DNA of 64,000 bases from Escherichia sp. E4742. GTDB taxonomy: Bacteria; Pseudomonadota; Gammaproteobacteria; Enterobacterales; Enterobacteriaceae. The translations under genes were made by a program, and so were the position numbers. A model generated the notes under the pieces. That model had not been told where the DNA came from and made no database searches. It was given only the letters and a program-made list of their open reading frames with translations. Below, in pieces: positions 49,922 to 60,186 of this stretch (positions within the stretch are counted from its first letter, which is position 1; every line of letters begins with the position of its first letter). The stretch is taken from the NCBI RefSeq assembly GCF_005843885.1, contig NZ_CP040443.1:2170001-2234000 (forward strand), read 5' to 3'.

Positions 49922-50380
49922 TTACTGACGACCAGAGTGACCAAAGCCGCCTTCACCGCGATCGGTGGCGTCGAAATCTTCCACCAGATTAAATTCGGCC
50001 TGTACCACCGGAACAAAAATCATCTGCGCGATACGTTCGCCAGGTTGAATGGTGAAGCTGTCCTGACCACGGTTCCACACGGAGATCATCAACTGCCCCT
50101 GATAGTCAGAATCGATCAATCCCACCAGGTTACCAAGCACGATACCGTGTTTATGTCCCAATCCGGAGCGCGGCAGCATCATCGCCGCCAGTGAAGGGTC
50201 GGCGATATGAATCGCCAACCCGGTAGGTACCAGGGTGGTGTCGCCCGGCGCCAGTTCTACGGCGTCGTCGAGACAGGCGCGCAGGTCAAGTCCGGCAGAA
50301 CCAGAAGTGGCATAAGTCGGGAGCGGAAATTCCTTCCCAACGCGCGGGTCCAGAATCTTAACGTCGATTTTTTTCATCAT
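49922..50380 (-). CDS. dut: dUTPase
   Basis: A 152-residue trimeric dUTP diphosphatase. The five motifs are visible, including [30 protein letters not shown] and the C-terminal GFGHSGRQ lid. Its start overlaps the end of coaBC by 23 bases, indicating one operon (coaBC-dut-slmA). Confidence 0.97.
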
Positions 50381-51578
50381 AACGGGTCACGATCTCGTCG
50401 AGTAATAATTGGCCAAGGAGCTCTTTACGCTCAAGCGGTAAGACTTTATCTCCGTCTTGCCAGAAAAGGTGTAATGCATTGCTGTCGCTGTTAAATCCTT
50501 GAGTTGGTCGGGAAACATCGTTCGCGCAGATCAGATCAAGGTTTTTACGAATACGTTTTTGCCGGGCGTATTCTTCCACATTATTTGTTTCGGCCGCAAA
50601 TCCAACAACATAAGGCCTTTGGTCTTTTAGTGCGGCAACTCCAGCGACGATATCAGGGTTTTTGACCATTTTTATTGTTAATTCATCCCCCTGAGTCGCC
50701 TGCTTTTTGATTTTTTCACTGGCGACAGCGGCTGCGCGATAATCAGCCACGGCGGCGCAACCGATAAAAATATTTTGCTGCTGTACAGAGGCCTTCACAG
50801 CGGCTTCCATCTCCAGTGCGGTCATCACATCAACACGTTTAACAAACGGCGGTGTCGGTAGTGAAACCGGTCCGGAAACCAGCGTAACGTTCGCTCCGCG
50901 ACGGGCAGCGGCAGCGGCGATAGCAAAGCCCATCTTTCCGGAGCTGTGGTTGGAGATGTAACGCACCGGATCGAGCGGTTCACGCGTCGGGCCGGCGGTA
51001 ATCATAATGTTCAGATGTTTCAGGTCGTTGACGGGCGAAAAATGCGCTACCGCCATATCCACAATGGTTAATGGATCGAGCATTCGCCCAGGGCCGATAT
51101 CACCACAGGCCTGACTGCCGCTATCTGGCCCCCAGATCAGCAAACCACGTGAGGCAAGTACCTCTAAATTATGTTGGGTAGCCGTAGCACGATACATCTG
51201 CTGGTTCATGGCTGGCAGTACGGCTACAGGCGCAGGTGTAGCCAGACAAATCGTCGATACCAGGTCATTCGCCATTCCGGAAGCAACACGGGCAATTAAA
51301 TCTGCCGTGGCAGGGGCGAGAATCACTAAATCAGCCCATTTACCCAGCTCAATATGGCCCATAGCGGCTTCGGCTGCCGGGTCCAGCAGACTGTCGGAAA
51401 CGGGATAACCAGAAACTGCCTGTAAGCTAAGTGGGGTGATAAAGGCTTTTGCCGCTTCGGTCATGGCTACGCGGACGTCTGCTCCGCGATCGCGCAAACG
51501 ACGCACCAGCTCAGGGGTTTTATAGGCAGCAATACCGCCGCTGACGCCGAGAACGATTTTTTTACCGGCCAGGCTCAT
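50358..51578 (-). CDS. coaBC: bifunctional CoaBC (phosphopantothenoylcysteine synthetase/decarboxylase)
   Basis: A 406-residue fusion for coenzyme A synthesis. The N-terminal FMN-dependent decarboxylase CoaC has [14 protein letters not shown] and PAMNQQMY. The C-terminal CTP-using synthetase CoaB contains [20 protein letters not shown] and the KMVKNPDIV region. Start 51578 gives the standard length. Formerly dfp. Confidence 0.97.
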
Positions 51579-51749
51579 GATGATTTTTCCTGTAGGGGGA
51601 CACCAGAAGTTGGCGATTTTATCACAATACTTTTGTTGTCGTGCTTTCACCTGAGAATCACTTTGCGAGGCGCTTTCCAGGATTGAAAACTGGCCGTCGA
51701 TTTAACCAAACGTCTATGACAGGATGCGCTCTCCACAAAGGAGGTGAAG

Positions 51750-52418
51750 GTGAAAAGCAATGTAGAATTGTTGATGCCACGCGAAAAAATGCTGAAGTTG
51801 GGCATTGGCGCGTTAACGGATGTTGAACTGCTGGCGTTATTTCTGCGTACGGGTACGCGCGGTAAGGATGTGTTAACCCTGGCGAAAGAGATGCTGGAGA
51901 ATTTTGGGTCGCTTTACGGCTTGTTATCCTCTGAATATGAACAATTTAGTGGCGTTCATGGAATTGGTGTGGCGAAATTCGCCCAGTTGAAGGGAGTTGC
52001 GGAACTGGCGCGGCGTTACTACAACGTGCGGATGCGCGAAGAAAGCCCGTTGCTCAGCCCGGAGATGACGAGGGAGTTTTTACAAAGCCAACTTACGGGA
52101 GAGGAACGAGAGATCTTTATGGTGATCTTTCTCGATTCCCAACACCGGGTCCTTACTCACAGCCGACTCTTTTCCGGCACGTTAAATCATGTGGAAGTCC
52201 ATCCACGAGAAATTATTCGTGAAGCGATAAAAATAAACGCCTCGGCGCTGATCCTTGCCCATAATCACCCTTCTGGTTGTGCTGAACCCAGTAAAGCGGA
52301 TAAACTCATTACCGAACGGATAATAAAAAGTTGTCAGTTCATGGATTTACGCGTGCTCGACCATATCGTGATTGGGCGTGGAGAATATGTTTCTTTTGCC
52401 GAACGCGGCTGGATTTAA
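51750..52418 (+). CDS. radC: RadC-family JAB/MPN protein
   Basis: GTG 51750, with AAGGAGG five bases upstream, gives a 222-residue product (MKSNVELLMPREKMLKLGIG). It has N-terminal helix-hairpin-helix sequence (GVHGIGVAKFAQL) and the JAMM metal motif HNHPSGCAEPSKAD in the C-terminal domain. The role is unsettled; the earlier DNA-repair assignment for RadC was not upheld. Divergent from coaBC. Confidence 0.93.
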   Translation: MKSNVELLMPREKMLKLGIGALTDVELLALFLRTGTRGKDVLTLAKEMLENFGSLYGLLSSEYEQFSGVHGIGVAKFAQLKGVAELARRYYNVRMREESPLLSPEMTREFLQSQLTGEEREIFMVIFLDSQHRVLTHSRLFSGTLNHVEVHPREIIREAIKINASALILAHNHPSGCAEPSKADKLITERIIKSCQFMDLRVLDHIVIGRGEYVSFAERGWI

Positions 52419-52460
52419 TCCGCTATGCGCGATCCTTCGGGATCTTTGTCTGTTCGGGAC

Positions 52461-52489
52461 TTGAGCACATCGCCGAGTCAGCGTATACT
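52461..52489 (+). promoter_or_regulatory. rpmB promoter
   Basis: TTGAGC (52461-52466) and TATACT (52484-52489) are separated by 17 bases, about 145 bases before rpmB. A good sigma-70 match, fitting a highly expressed ribosomal protein operon. Confidence 0.7.
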
Positions 52490-52613
52490 ACGCCACCTTT
52501 GAGAATCTCGGGTTTGGCATTTGGGCCTGGCAATCGAGAGTTCACATAGAACTGCGATGACCGGGCTGTAAAGCCTGACGAGGCGCCAATACCCCATACG
52601 AAGCTCGAGCTAA

Positions 52614-52871
<258 letters not shown>

Positions 52872-52888
52872 GTACTTAGAGGAAATAA

Positions 52889-53059
<171 letters not shown>

Positions 53060-53083
53060 TTTTCGCTTTGATGTAACGAAAAA

Positions 53084-53106
53084 CCTCGCTCCGGCGGGGT
53101 TTTTTG
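53084..53106 (+). terminator. intrinsic terminator of rpmBG
   Basis: CCTCGC-TCCG-GCGGGG stem-loop followed by a run of seven T, 25 bases after rpmG. Confidence 0.92.
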
Positions 53107-53156
53107 TTATCTGCATGCCCCCATATTGACTGCATCTGTTCATTCCTGGAGATGCT

Positions 53157-53966
53157 ATGCCTGAATTACCCGAAGTTGAAACTAGCCGTCGCGGCATAGA
53201 ACCGCATCTCGTTGGTGCAATCATTCTTCATGCGGTGGTGCGCAACGGACGCTTGCGCTGGCCGGTTTCGGAAGAAATCTACCGTTTAAGCGATCAACCA
53301 GTGCTTAGCGTGCAGCGGCGGGCTAAATATCTGCTGCTGGAGCTGCCTGAGGGCTGGATTATCATTCATTTGGGGATGTCTGGCAGCCTGCGCATCCTTC
53401 CAGAAGAGCTTCCCCCTGAAAAGCATGACCATGTGGATTTGGTGATGAGCAACGGTAAAGTGCTGCGCTACACCGACCCGCGCCGCTTTGGTGCCTGGCT
53501 GTGGGCCAAAGAGCTGGAAGGCCATAATGTGCTGGCACATCTTGGGCCGGAGCCGCTTAGCGACGATTTCAACGGTGAGTACCTGCATCAGAAGTGCGCG
53601 AAGAAAAAAACGGCGATTAAACCGTGGCTGATGGATAACAAGCTGGTGGTAGGCGTAGGGAATATCTACGCCAGCGAATCTCTGTTTGCGGCGGGGATCC
53701 ATCCGGATCGGCTGGCATCGTCTCTCTCGCTAGCAGAATGTGAACTGTTGGCACGAGTGATTAAAACGGTGTTGCTGCGTTCAATTGAGCAGGGCGGCAC
53801 GACGCTGAAAGATTTTCTACAAAGCGACGGTAAACCTGGCTATTTCGCTCAGGAATTGCAGGTTTACGGGCGAAAAGGCGAGCCGTGTCGGGTGTGCGGT
53901 ACGCCGATTGTGGCGTCTAAACATGCGCAGCGGGCAACGTTTTATTGCAAGCACTGCCAGAAATAA
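53157..53966 (+). CDS. mutM: formamidopyrimidine-DNA glycosylase (Fpg/MutM)
   Basis: This 269-residue bifunctional glycosylase/AP lyase removes 8-oxoguanine. The N-terminal PELPEVE supplies the catalytic proline and Glu. The helix-two-turn-helix segment and the C-terminal zinc finger CRVCGTPIV...FYCKHCQK are intact. Confidence 0.97.
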   Translation: MPELPEVETSRRGIEPHLVGAIILHAVVRNGRLRWPVSEEIYRLSDQPVLSVQRRAKYLLLELPEGWIIIHLGMSGSLRILPEELPPEKHDHVDLVMSNGKVLRYTDPRRFGAWLWAKELEGHNVLAHLGPEPLSDDFNGEYLHQKCAKKKTAIKPWLMDNKLVVGVGNIYASESLFAAGIHPDRLASSLSLAECELLARVIKTVLLRSIEQGGTTLKDFLQSDGKPGYFAQELQVYGRKGEPCRVCGTPIVASKHAQRATFYCKHCQK

Positions 53967-53975
53967 TTGATGCTT

Positions 53976-53997
53976 GCCGGATGGCATACCATCCGGC
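53976..53997. terminator. hairpin between convergent mutM and coaD
   Basis: GCCGGATGG-CATA-CCATCCGGC, a 9-bp REP-like palindrome in the 38-base gap, likely serving both genes. Confidence 0.75.
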
Positions 53998-54004
53998 ATA
54001 AACG

Positions 54005-54484
54005 CTACGCTAACTTCGCCATCAGCGCCTGATGGACATTCTCCGGCAGGAAATGGGTGACATCGCCCTGATGGCGCGCCACTTCTTTAACCAGCGATGA
54101 AGAGATAAACGACCACTCTTTTGAAGGCATCAGAAACACACTTTCCAGTTCCGGCATTAAGTGGCGATTCATATGCGCCAGCTGCATTTCATATTCAAAA
54201 TCCGCCACCGCACGCAGGCCACGAATCAGCACCGTAGCGCGTTGATTACGTGCGAAGTTCGCCATCAAATCACTAAACCCGACCACTTCCACGTTTCCCA
54301 GATGCGCGGTTGCCTGCTGTGCCAGCGCCACACGCTCTTCCAGAGTAAACATCGGTTTTTTACTGGGGCTGGCGGCAATCGCCAGAATAACGTGATCGAA
54401 CATCTGCGTGGCGCGCGTCACGATATCGATATGACCATTGGTAATGGGATCGAAAGTACCCGGATAAATCGCCCGTTTTTGCAT
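54005..54484 (-). CDS. coaD: phosphopantetheine adenylyltransferase
   Basis: This 159-residue enzyme of CoA synthesis is a nucleotidyltransferase with the (H/T)xGH motif in GTFDPITNGHIDIV and the C-terminal EWSFISSSLVKEVA. Start 54484 gives standard length. Its start lies 7 bases from the waaA stop; the two are co-transcribed. Confidence 0.97.
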   Translation of the reverse strand: MQKRAIYPGTFDPITNGHIDIVTRATQMFDHVILAIAASPSKKPMFTLEERVALAQQATAHLGNVEVVGFSDLMANFARNQRATVLIRGLRAVADFEYEMQLAHMNRHLMPELESVFLMPSKEWSFISSSLVKEVARHQGDVTHFLPENVHQALMAKLA

Positions 54485-54491
54485 AACAACC

Positions 54492-55769
54492 TCAATGCGT
54501 TTTCGGTGGCAGGTAAGGTTCCAGCAGTTGAAGCAGACGCTGTAGCGCGCCCTGGTTTTGATACAGCACTTCAACGGCATGACGGCCATAGAAACTACGG
54601 TAATCGGCGTCGGTGAGTAAAGAGGAAACCTCTTTTGCAAGCGTAGTGGCATCGGTGACGGTAATCAGCCCGCTTGCCTGCTCCAGCCGCGCGCAAATGT
54701 CTTTAAAGTTAAAGGTATGCGGCCCCATCAACACCGGGATAGCGTGTGCGGCGGCCTCCAGCGGATTATGCCCACCGCGTTCAACCAGTGAACCGCCAAC
54801 AAACGCGAGATCGGCAATACCGTACAGCAACATCAGTTCGCCCATCGTATCGCCAACCACCACTTGTGTACTGGCGGAAGGGACCTCTCCGGAAGAGCGT
54901 GTGATATAGCTTAGTCCAGCCTGGCGGACAAGGTTAATCGCATCCGGGAAGCGTTCCGGATGACGGGGTACCAGGATGAGCAATAAATTCGGGAACTGTT
55001 GTAACAGCGCCTGATGGGCGGCAATCACTACGCTCTCTTCGCCATCATGAGTACTGGTGGCAATCCATACCGGACGATGCGGCGCCCACTGGCGGCGCAG
55101 TGTTACTGCTTTAGCGGCCAACTGTGGCGTCACTGAAATATCGAATTTCAGGCTACCGGTGACGGTGACCTGATTATTTTTTGCACCTAGCGTCACAAAG
55201 CGCGCAGCATCTTCTTCATTTTGCGCAGCAATCAGCGTAATACGGCGGAGCAAGCGACGAACAAATTTACCCAGTTTGGCGTAACCTGCGGCAGAGCGTG
55301 CAGAGAGTCGCGCATTAGCGATAACCAGTGGAATTTTACGTTTATGTAGCGCCGCAATCAGGTTAGGCCATAGTTCGGTTTCCATAATCAACACCAGTTT
55401 TGGGTCGACTTTATTCAGGAAACGGTTGAGCGCATCGGGCAGATCGTAAGGCAGATAGACGTGCTGAACATCTTTTCCAAAAGCCGATTGTACGCGCTCC
55501 GAACCAGTCGGCGTCATAGTCGTGACTGTGATTGGTAAATCAGGATAGCGATGACGCAGCGCGCGCACCAACGGGATTGCCGCCAGGGTTTCACCGACGG
55601 AGACGGAGTGCAGCATAATGCCGCCTGGTGTTAGCGGATGGCGGTAAAAACCGTAACGTTCACCCCAGCGTTTTCGATAGGCCGGAGCCTTACGTCCGCG
55701 CACCCAGAGCCGTATCCAGATTAGCGGCTGAATAAGGTAGAGAAGGGCGGTGTAAAGCAATTCGAGCAT
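54492..55769 (-). CDS. waaA: Kdo transferase WaaA
   Basis: This 425-residue membrane-associated GT-B enzyme adds two Kdo residues to lipid IVA. An N-terminal hydrophobic anchor (MLELLYTALLYLIQPLIWIR) precedes the catalytic region with HSVSVGETLAA and METELWPNLI. The C-terminal domain contains GGSLVERGGHNPLEAAA. Divergent from the waaQ operon, as in other E. coli. Confidence 0.97.
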   Translation of the reverse strand: MLELLYTALLYLIQPLIWIRLWVRGRKAPAYRKRWGERYGFYRHPLTPGGIMLHSVSVGETLAAIPLVRALRHRYPDLPITVTTMTPTGSERVQSAFGKDVQHVYLPYDLPDALNRFLNKVDPKLVLIMETELWPNLIAALHKRKIPLVIANARLSARSAAGYAKLGKFVRRLLRRITLIAAQNEEDAARFVTLGAKNNQVTVTGSLKFDISVTPQLAAKAVTLRRQWAPHRPVWIATSTHDGEESVVIAAHQALLQQFPNLLLILVPRHPERFPDAINLVRQAGLSYITRSSGEVPSASTQVVVGDTMGELMLLYGIADLAFVGGSLVERGGHNPLEAAAHAIPVLMGPHTFNFKDICARLEQASGLITVTDATTLAKEVSSLLTDADYRSFYGRHAVEVLYQNQGALQRLLQLLEPYLPPKTH

Positions 55770-56086
55770 AATAAATAGCTGACTTATGGATGTGCTGGGG
55801 ATTCTATGTATTTAACGATGGCTTTACCATTACTTTTCCCGTTTTTGACTTAAATAGCTTCAGTTTGGTCTGATCTGCCGCTACATCTTCATTTTTTTTG
55901 TATTTTTATGCGATTCATTGAAACTCGGCCCCATTTTCAACTCTACATAGGCCATACCGACATTATCGATATGCTTTTTTTATCTATTTGATTTTTATGA
56001 TTAAAACATATTTCGTGTATAAAAATCATTCGGGTCGGATTGCTGCGAAAGAAATGATACACTAGCACGTCAAGTAAGTGCGTTAT
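55770..56086. other. waaA-waaQ divergent intergenic region
   Basis: AT-rich, no gene. It contains the promoters of waaA (minus) and the waaQ operon (plus); exact boxes are not assigned. Confidence 0.5.
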
Positions 56087-56125
56087 CAGTATTCAGGTAG
56101 CTGTTGAGCCTGGGGCGGTAGCGTG
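56087..56125 (+). promoter_or_regulatory. JUMPStart element with ops site in the waaQ leader
   Basis: A full 39-base JUMPStart (starts CAGTATTCAGGTAGCTGTTG) with ops core GGCGGTAGCGTG at 56114-56125, 48 bases before the waaQ start. This is the known RfaH recruitment site of the LPS core operon. Confidence 0.95.
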
Positions 56126-56173
56126 CTTTTTTTCTGCTTAACTTAATCAGACAATCACACAAAAGAGTCGCTA

Positions 56174-57244
56174 GTGGAAAAGCCATTTCGAAAAATTCTG
56201 GTCATAAAGATGCGATATCATGGAGATATGTTATTAACTACTCCTGTCATCAGTACGCTCAAGCAGAATTATCCTGATGCAAAAATCGATATGCTGCTTT
56301 ATCAGGATACCATCCCTATTTTGTCTGAAAACCCGGAAATTAATGCGCTCTACGGGATAAGCAATAAAGGTGCGGGAACATTCGATAAAATTAAAAATGT
56401 GCTTTCGTTGATAAAAACTCTGCGTGCGAATAATTATGACCTGGTCATTAATCTTACGGATCAGTGGATGGTGGCGCTGCTGGTACGTTTTTTACCCGCA
56501 CGGATGAAAATATCGCAACTTTATGGTCATCGGCAGCATGGCATTTGGAAAAAAAGCTTCACACACTTAGCGCCAATACACGGCACACATATTGTTGAGC
56601 GTAATTTATCGGTCCTTGAGCCATTAGGTATTACCGATTTCTACACCGACACAACAATGAGTTACGCCGAAGATTGCTGGAAGAAGATGCGCCAGGAGTT
56701 AGATGCCCTGGGCGTAAAAGATCATTATGTTGTGATCCAACCGACAGCGCGTCAGATATTTAAGTGCTGGGATAACGATAAATTTTCTAAGGTTATCGAT
56801 GCGCTGCAACAGCGAGGGTATCAGGTTGTCCTGACCTGTGGACCTTCGGCAGATGATCTCGCCTGTGTAGATGAAATAGCGCAAGGCTGCCAAACAAAAC
56901 CTATCACTGGCCTTGCTGGTAAAACGCGGTTTCCTGAACTGGGTGCGTTAATTGATCATGCTGTGCTTTTTATTGGCGTGGATTCTGCGCCGGGGCATAT
57001 TGCGGCAGCGGTGAAGACGCCAGTTATTAGCCTATTTGGGGCCACTGATCATGTATTCTGGCGCCCATGGACCGAGAATATTATTCAGTTCTGGGCGGGG
57101 AATTATCAGAAAATGCCGACCCGGCATGAACTTGACCGCAACAAAAAATATCTTTCTGTTATTCCAGCGGAAGATGTGATCGCCGCTACGGAAAAGCTGT
57201 TGCCAGAAGATGTCCCTTCAGCTGACAGGAATGCACAATTATGA
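56174..57244 (+). CDS. waaQ: LPS heptosyltransferase III WaaQ
   Basis: A GT9 transferase that adds the branch heptose III to heptose II of the inner core. GTG 56174 gives 356 residues (MEKPFRKILVIKMRYHGDML); the ATG twelve codons later gives the 344 residues often annotated. The residues before it (KILVIKMRYHGD) belong to the conserved first strand of GT9 enzymes, so I prefer the longer form. The donor-binding region reads FIGVDSAPGHIAAAVKTPV. First gene of the operon; it overlaps waaG by 4 bases. Confidence 0.94.
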   Translation: MEKPFRKILVIKMRYHGDMLLTTPVISTLKQNYPDAKIDMLLYQDTIPILSENPEINALYGISNKGAGTFDKIKNVLSLIKTLRANNYDLVINLTDQWMVALLVRFLPARMKISQLYGHRQHGIWKKSFTHLAPIHGTHIVERNLSVLEPLGITDFYTDTTMSYAEDCWKKMRQELDALGVKDHYVVIQPTARQIFKCWDNDKFSKVIDALQQRGYQVVLTCGPSADDLACVDEIAQGCQTKPITGLAGKTRFPELGALIDHAVLFIGVDSAPGHIAAAVKTPVISLFGATDHVFWRPWTENIIQFWAGNYQKMPTRHELDRNKKYLSVIPAEDVIAATEKLLPEDVPSADRNAQL

Positions 57245-58365
57245 TCGTGGCGTTTTGTTTATATAAATATTTTCCATTTGGTGGGCTTCAACGTGACTTT
57301 ATGCGTATTGCATCAACAGTTGCTGCACGGGGCCACCATGTTCGGGTCTATACGCAGTCGTGGGAAGGTGATTGCCCGAAAGCATTTGAGCTTATTCAGG
57401 TGCCAGTTAAGTCCCATACCAACCATGGACGCAATGCAGAATATTATGCCTGGGTACAAAATCATCTCAAAGCGCATCCCGCTGATCGCGTTGTTGGGTT
57501 TAATAAGATGCCAGGGTTGGATGTTTATTTTGCCGCTGATGTTTGTTACGCCGAGAAAGTTGCGCAAGAAAAAGGTTTTTTATATCGTTTAACATCACGA
57601 TATCGCCATTATGCCGCATTTGAGCGAGCGACTTTCGAGCAGGGTAAATCGACGAAACTTATGATGCTGACCGATAAGCAAATCGCCGATTTCCAAAAGC
57701 ATTATCAAACTGAATCTGAACGTTTTCAAATTCTTCCTCCCGGTATTTATCCGGACAGAAAATACAGCGAGCAAATCCCAAACAGTCGTGAAATTTATCG
57801 CCAGAAAAATGGCATAAAAGAGCAACAAAACTTATTACTGCAGGTTGGATCAGATTTTGGCCGTAAAGGTGTGGATCGCTCAATTGAAGCTTTGGCATCG
57901 TTACCGGAATCATTACGTCACAATACGCTTTTATTTGTTGTTGGCCAGGATAAACCGCGGAAATTTGAAGCGTTGGCAGAAAAACTCGGCGTGCGGAGCA
58001 ATGTGCATTTCTTCTCTGGCCGCAATGATGTGTCAGAATTAATGGCAGCCGCTGATTTATTACTGCATCCCGCCTATCAGGAAGCCGCGGGTATCGTTCT
58101 TCTTGAAGCGATCACTGCTGGATTACCTGTTTTAACAACTGCGGTATGTGGGTATGCGCATTATATTGCGGATGCCAATTGTGGAACGGTCATCGCTGAA
58201 CCTTTCTCCCAGGAACAATTAAATGAAGTTTTACGTAAAGCGTTAACTCAGTCTCCGTTACGAATGGCCTGGGCGGAGAATGCTCGCCATTATGCCGATA
58301 CTCAGGATTTGTATAGCCTGCCAGAGAAAGCCGCAGATATCATTACAGGTGGTTTAGATGGTTGA
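57241..58365 (+). CDS. waaG: LPS glucosyltransferase I WaaG
   Basis: This 374-residue GT4 enzyme adds the first outer-core glucose to heptose II. The N-terminal GGLQRDF loop (residues 14-20) is visible. The sugar-nucleotide site HPAYQEAAGIVLLEAITAGLP carries the E-x7-E motif. It overlaps both waaQ and waaP, so the three are translationally coupled. Confidence 0.96.
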   Translation: MIVAFCLYKYFPFGGLQRDFMRIASTVAARGHHVRVYTQSWEGDCPKAFELIQVPVKSHTNHGRNAEYYAWVQNHLKAHPADRVVGFNKMPGLDVYFAADVCYAEKVAQEKGFLYRLTSRYRHYAAFERATFEQGKSTKLMMLTDKQIADFQKHYQTESERFQILPPGIYPDRKYSEQIPNSREIYRQKNGIKEQQNLLLQVGSDFGRKGVDRSIEALASLPESLRHNTLLFVVGQDKPRKFEALAEKLGVRSNVHFFSGRNDVSELMAAADLLLHPAYQEAAGIVLLEAITAGLPVLTTAVCGYAHYIADANCGTVIAEPFSQEQLNEVLRKALTQSPLRMAWAENARHYADTQDLYSLPEKAADIITGGLDG

Positions 58366-59155
58366 ATTAAAAGAGCCGCTTGCCACACTTTGGCGTGGTA
58401 AAGATGCTTTTGCAGAAGTCAAAAAACTGAACGGCGAGGTCTTTCGTGAACTGGAGACTCGTCGCACATTACGCTTTGAGCTGTCCGGGAAAAGCTATTT
58501 TCTTAAATGGCACAAAGGGACGACTTTAAAAGAAATTATAAAAAACCTGCTCTCATTGCGGATGCCCGTTTTAGGCGCAGACAGAGAGTGGCACGCTATT
58601 CATCGCCTGAGTGATGTTGGCGTTGATACAATGAAGGGCATTGGGTTTGGTGAAAAAGGGTTAAATCCATTAACTCGCACATCATTTATTATTACCGAAG
58701 ATCTCACTCCCACGATTAGCCTTGAAGATTATTGTGCTGATTGGGCAGTCAACCCGCCTGATATACGTGTAAAGCGTATGCTGATTACACGAGTGGCAAC
58801 CATGGTGCGTAAAATGCACGCCGCAGGGATAAATCACCGCGACTGCTACATTTGCCACTTTTTGCTTCATTTGCCATTTACTGGCCGGGAAGATGAATTA
58901 AAAATTTCGGTTATCGATCTGCATCGGGCACAGATACGCGCAAAAGTACCACGCCGTTGGCGGGATAAAGATTTGATTGGTTTGTATTTCTCATCAATGA
59001 ATATTGGGCTGACGCAGAGAGATATCTGGCGATTTATGAAGGTTTATTTTGGGATGCCTTTACGCGAAGTTTTATTACAGGAAGGTAACTTAATTAAAAA
59101 AGCAGAAATTAAGGCGCAAAAAATAAAAGAAAGAACAATAAGAAAAAAGCTTTAA
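58358..59155 (+). CDS. waaP: LPS heptose I kinase WaaP
   Basis: A 265-residue kinase that phosphorylates heptose I, needed for outer-membrane stability. The kinase-like catalytic motif is INHRDCYICHFLL and the DFG-equivalent is VIDLHRAQIR. Intact. The sequence after it turns sharply AT-rich. Confidence 0.96.
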   Translation: MVELKEPLATLWRGKDAFAEVKKLNGEVFRELETRRTLRFELSGKSYFLKWHKGTTLKEIIKNLLSLRMPVLGADREWHAIHRLSDVGVDTMKGIGFGEKGLNPLTRTSFIITEDLTPTISLEDYCADWAVNPPDIRVKRMLITRVATMVRKMHAAGINHRDCYICHFLLHLPFTGREDELKISVIDLHRAQIRAKVPRRWRDKDLIGLYFSSMNIGLTQRDIWRFMKVYFGMPLREVLLQEGNLIKKAEIKAQKIKERTIRKKL

Positions 59156-59186
59156 ATATTCATTGCTTATAATAAGGGTTTGAAAA

Positions 59187-60167
59187 TTGTTAAATCTTAG
59201 AAGCTTCGTTGCTAAGAAACAAGATTTATTTCGACACGAAATATCGAATGTTAAACATTTGCATATAGCATTATGCTTTGACCGTGGTTTCATAATGCCG
59301 GCGGGCGTTGCATTATATTCAATTATTTCAAATAATAGCAATATTAATCTTCATTTTCACCTTCTTGTTTCAGGAATAAGCGAAAGCGAATGCTCAGTAT
59401 TTTCAGAGTTAGAGGGACCAAATACGTCAATATCAATATATCATGTGACAGATAAATTTGATATTAATCCGGACACTCTGATTCTGGGAATTCCTTTATC
59501 AACATGCTTGCGTTTTTTAATTCCAGAAGTTGTTGATGATAAAATAACAAATATACTTTATCTTGATTGTGATATTATATGTAATGGTTCTTTATATGAT
59601 CTTGTTGATTACGATTTAAAAGATTATATAGCATGTGTCATCTCTGACTCGCCAGATATGCAAGAGCGTGTGAAAAAATTAGACTATGGTATTGATTTTA
59701 TAAATTATTTTAATGCCGGAGTTATGCTTATTAATATCAGTGCGTGGAAAAAAGAAAATATAACACAAAAGGCGCTGGAGATGATCAATAATGGGAAGGT
59801 ATATAGGTACGCAGACCAAGATGTATTAAATATTTTGCTCAATGGACGCTTATATTACATCAATAAAAAATATAATAATAAGACAACATTATCAGTAATA
59901 TGTGACGAAGAACAAAAAAACTTACCCAACACAATCATAATGCATTATGTCACTCAAAATAAACCATGGTATAAAATATTTAGAGCCAAAAACTTTGAAC
60001 ATTATTTTTATAATTCACCGTGGAAATATCATAAAAGGATGTTAGCACCATCATCAAGTGATATTAGATTAAAAGCTAAAGTATATTGGGCCGAAGGAAA
60101 ATATAGCAAAGCCATTTCTTATTATTACCATTATCTTCGCGCTAAATTATTCGGTGTGAAAATTTAG
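59187..60167 (+). CDS. extra GT8-family glycosyltransferase between waaP and waaB
   Basis: A 326-residue GT8 transferase. It begins at a TTG after AAGGG (MLNLRSFVAKKQDLFRHEIS), with no better ATG until about residue 21. The D-x-D motif is ILYLDCDIICNGSL (about residues 126-140), and later blocks are YFNAGVMLINISAW and RYADQDVLNILLNGR, as in WaaO/WaaR. It ends with a basic C-terminus (SYYYHYLRAKLFGVKI) like membrane-associated core transferases. In K-12 the gene in this place is waaS, and R2-type clusters go from waaP to waaB, so this is not a standard K-12/R2 order. It is more AT-rich than waaQGP. Acceptor and donor sugars are unknown. Confidence 0.8.
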   Translation: MLNLRSFVAKKQDLFRHEISNVKHLHIALCFDRGFIMPAGVALYSIISNNSNINLHFHLLVSGISESECSVFSELEGPNTSISIYHVTDKFDINPDTLILGIPLSTCLRFLIPEVVDDKITNILYLDCDIICNGSLYDLVDYDLKDYIACVISDSPDMQERVKKLDYGIDFINYFNAGVMLINISAWKKENITQKALEMINNGKVYRYADQDVLNILLNGRLYYINKKYNNKTTLSVICDEEQKNLPNTIIMHYVTQNKPWYKIFRAKNFEHYFYNSPWKYHKRMLAPSSSDIRLKAKVYWAEGKYSKAISYYYHYLRAKLFGVKI

Positions 60168-60186
60168 ATGGGAAATTAATATAATT

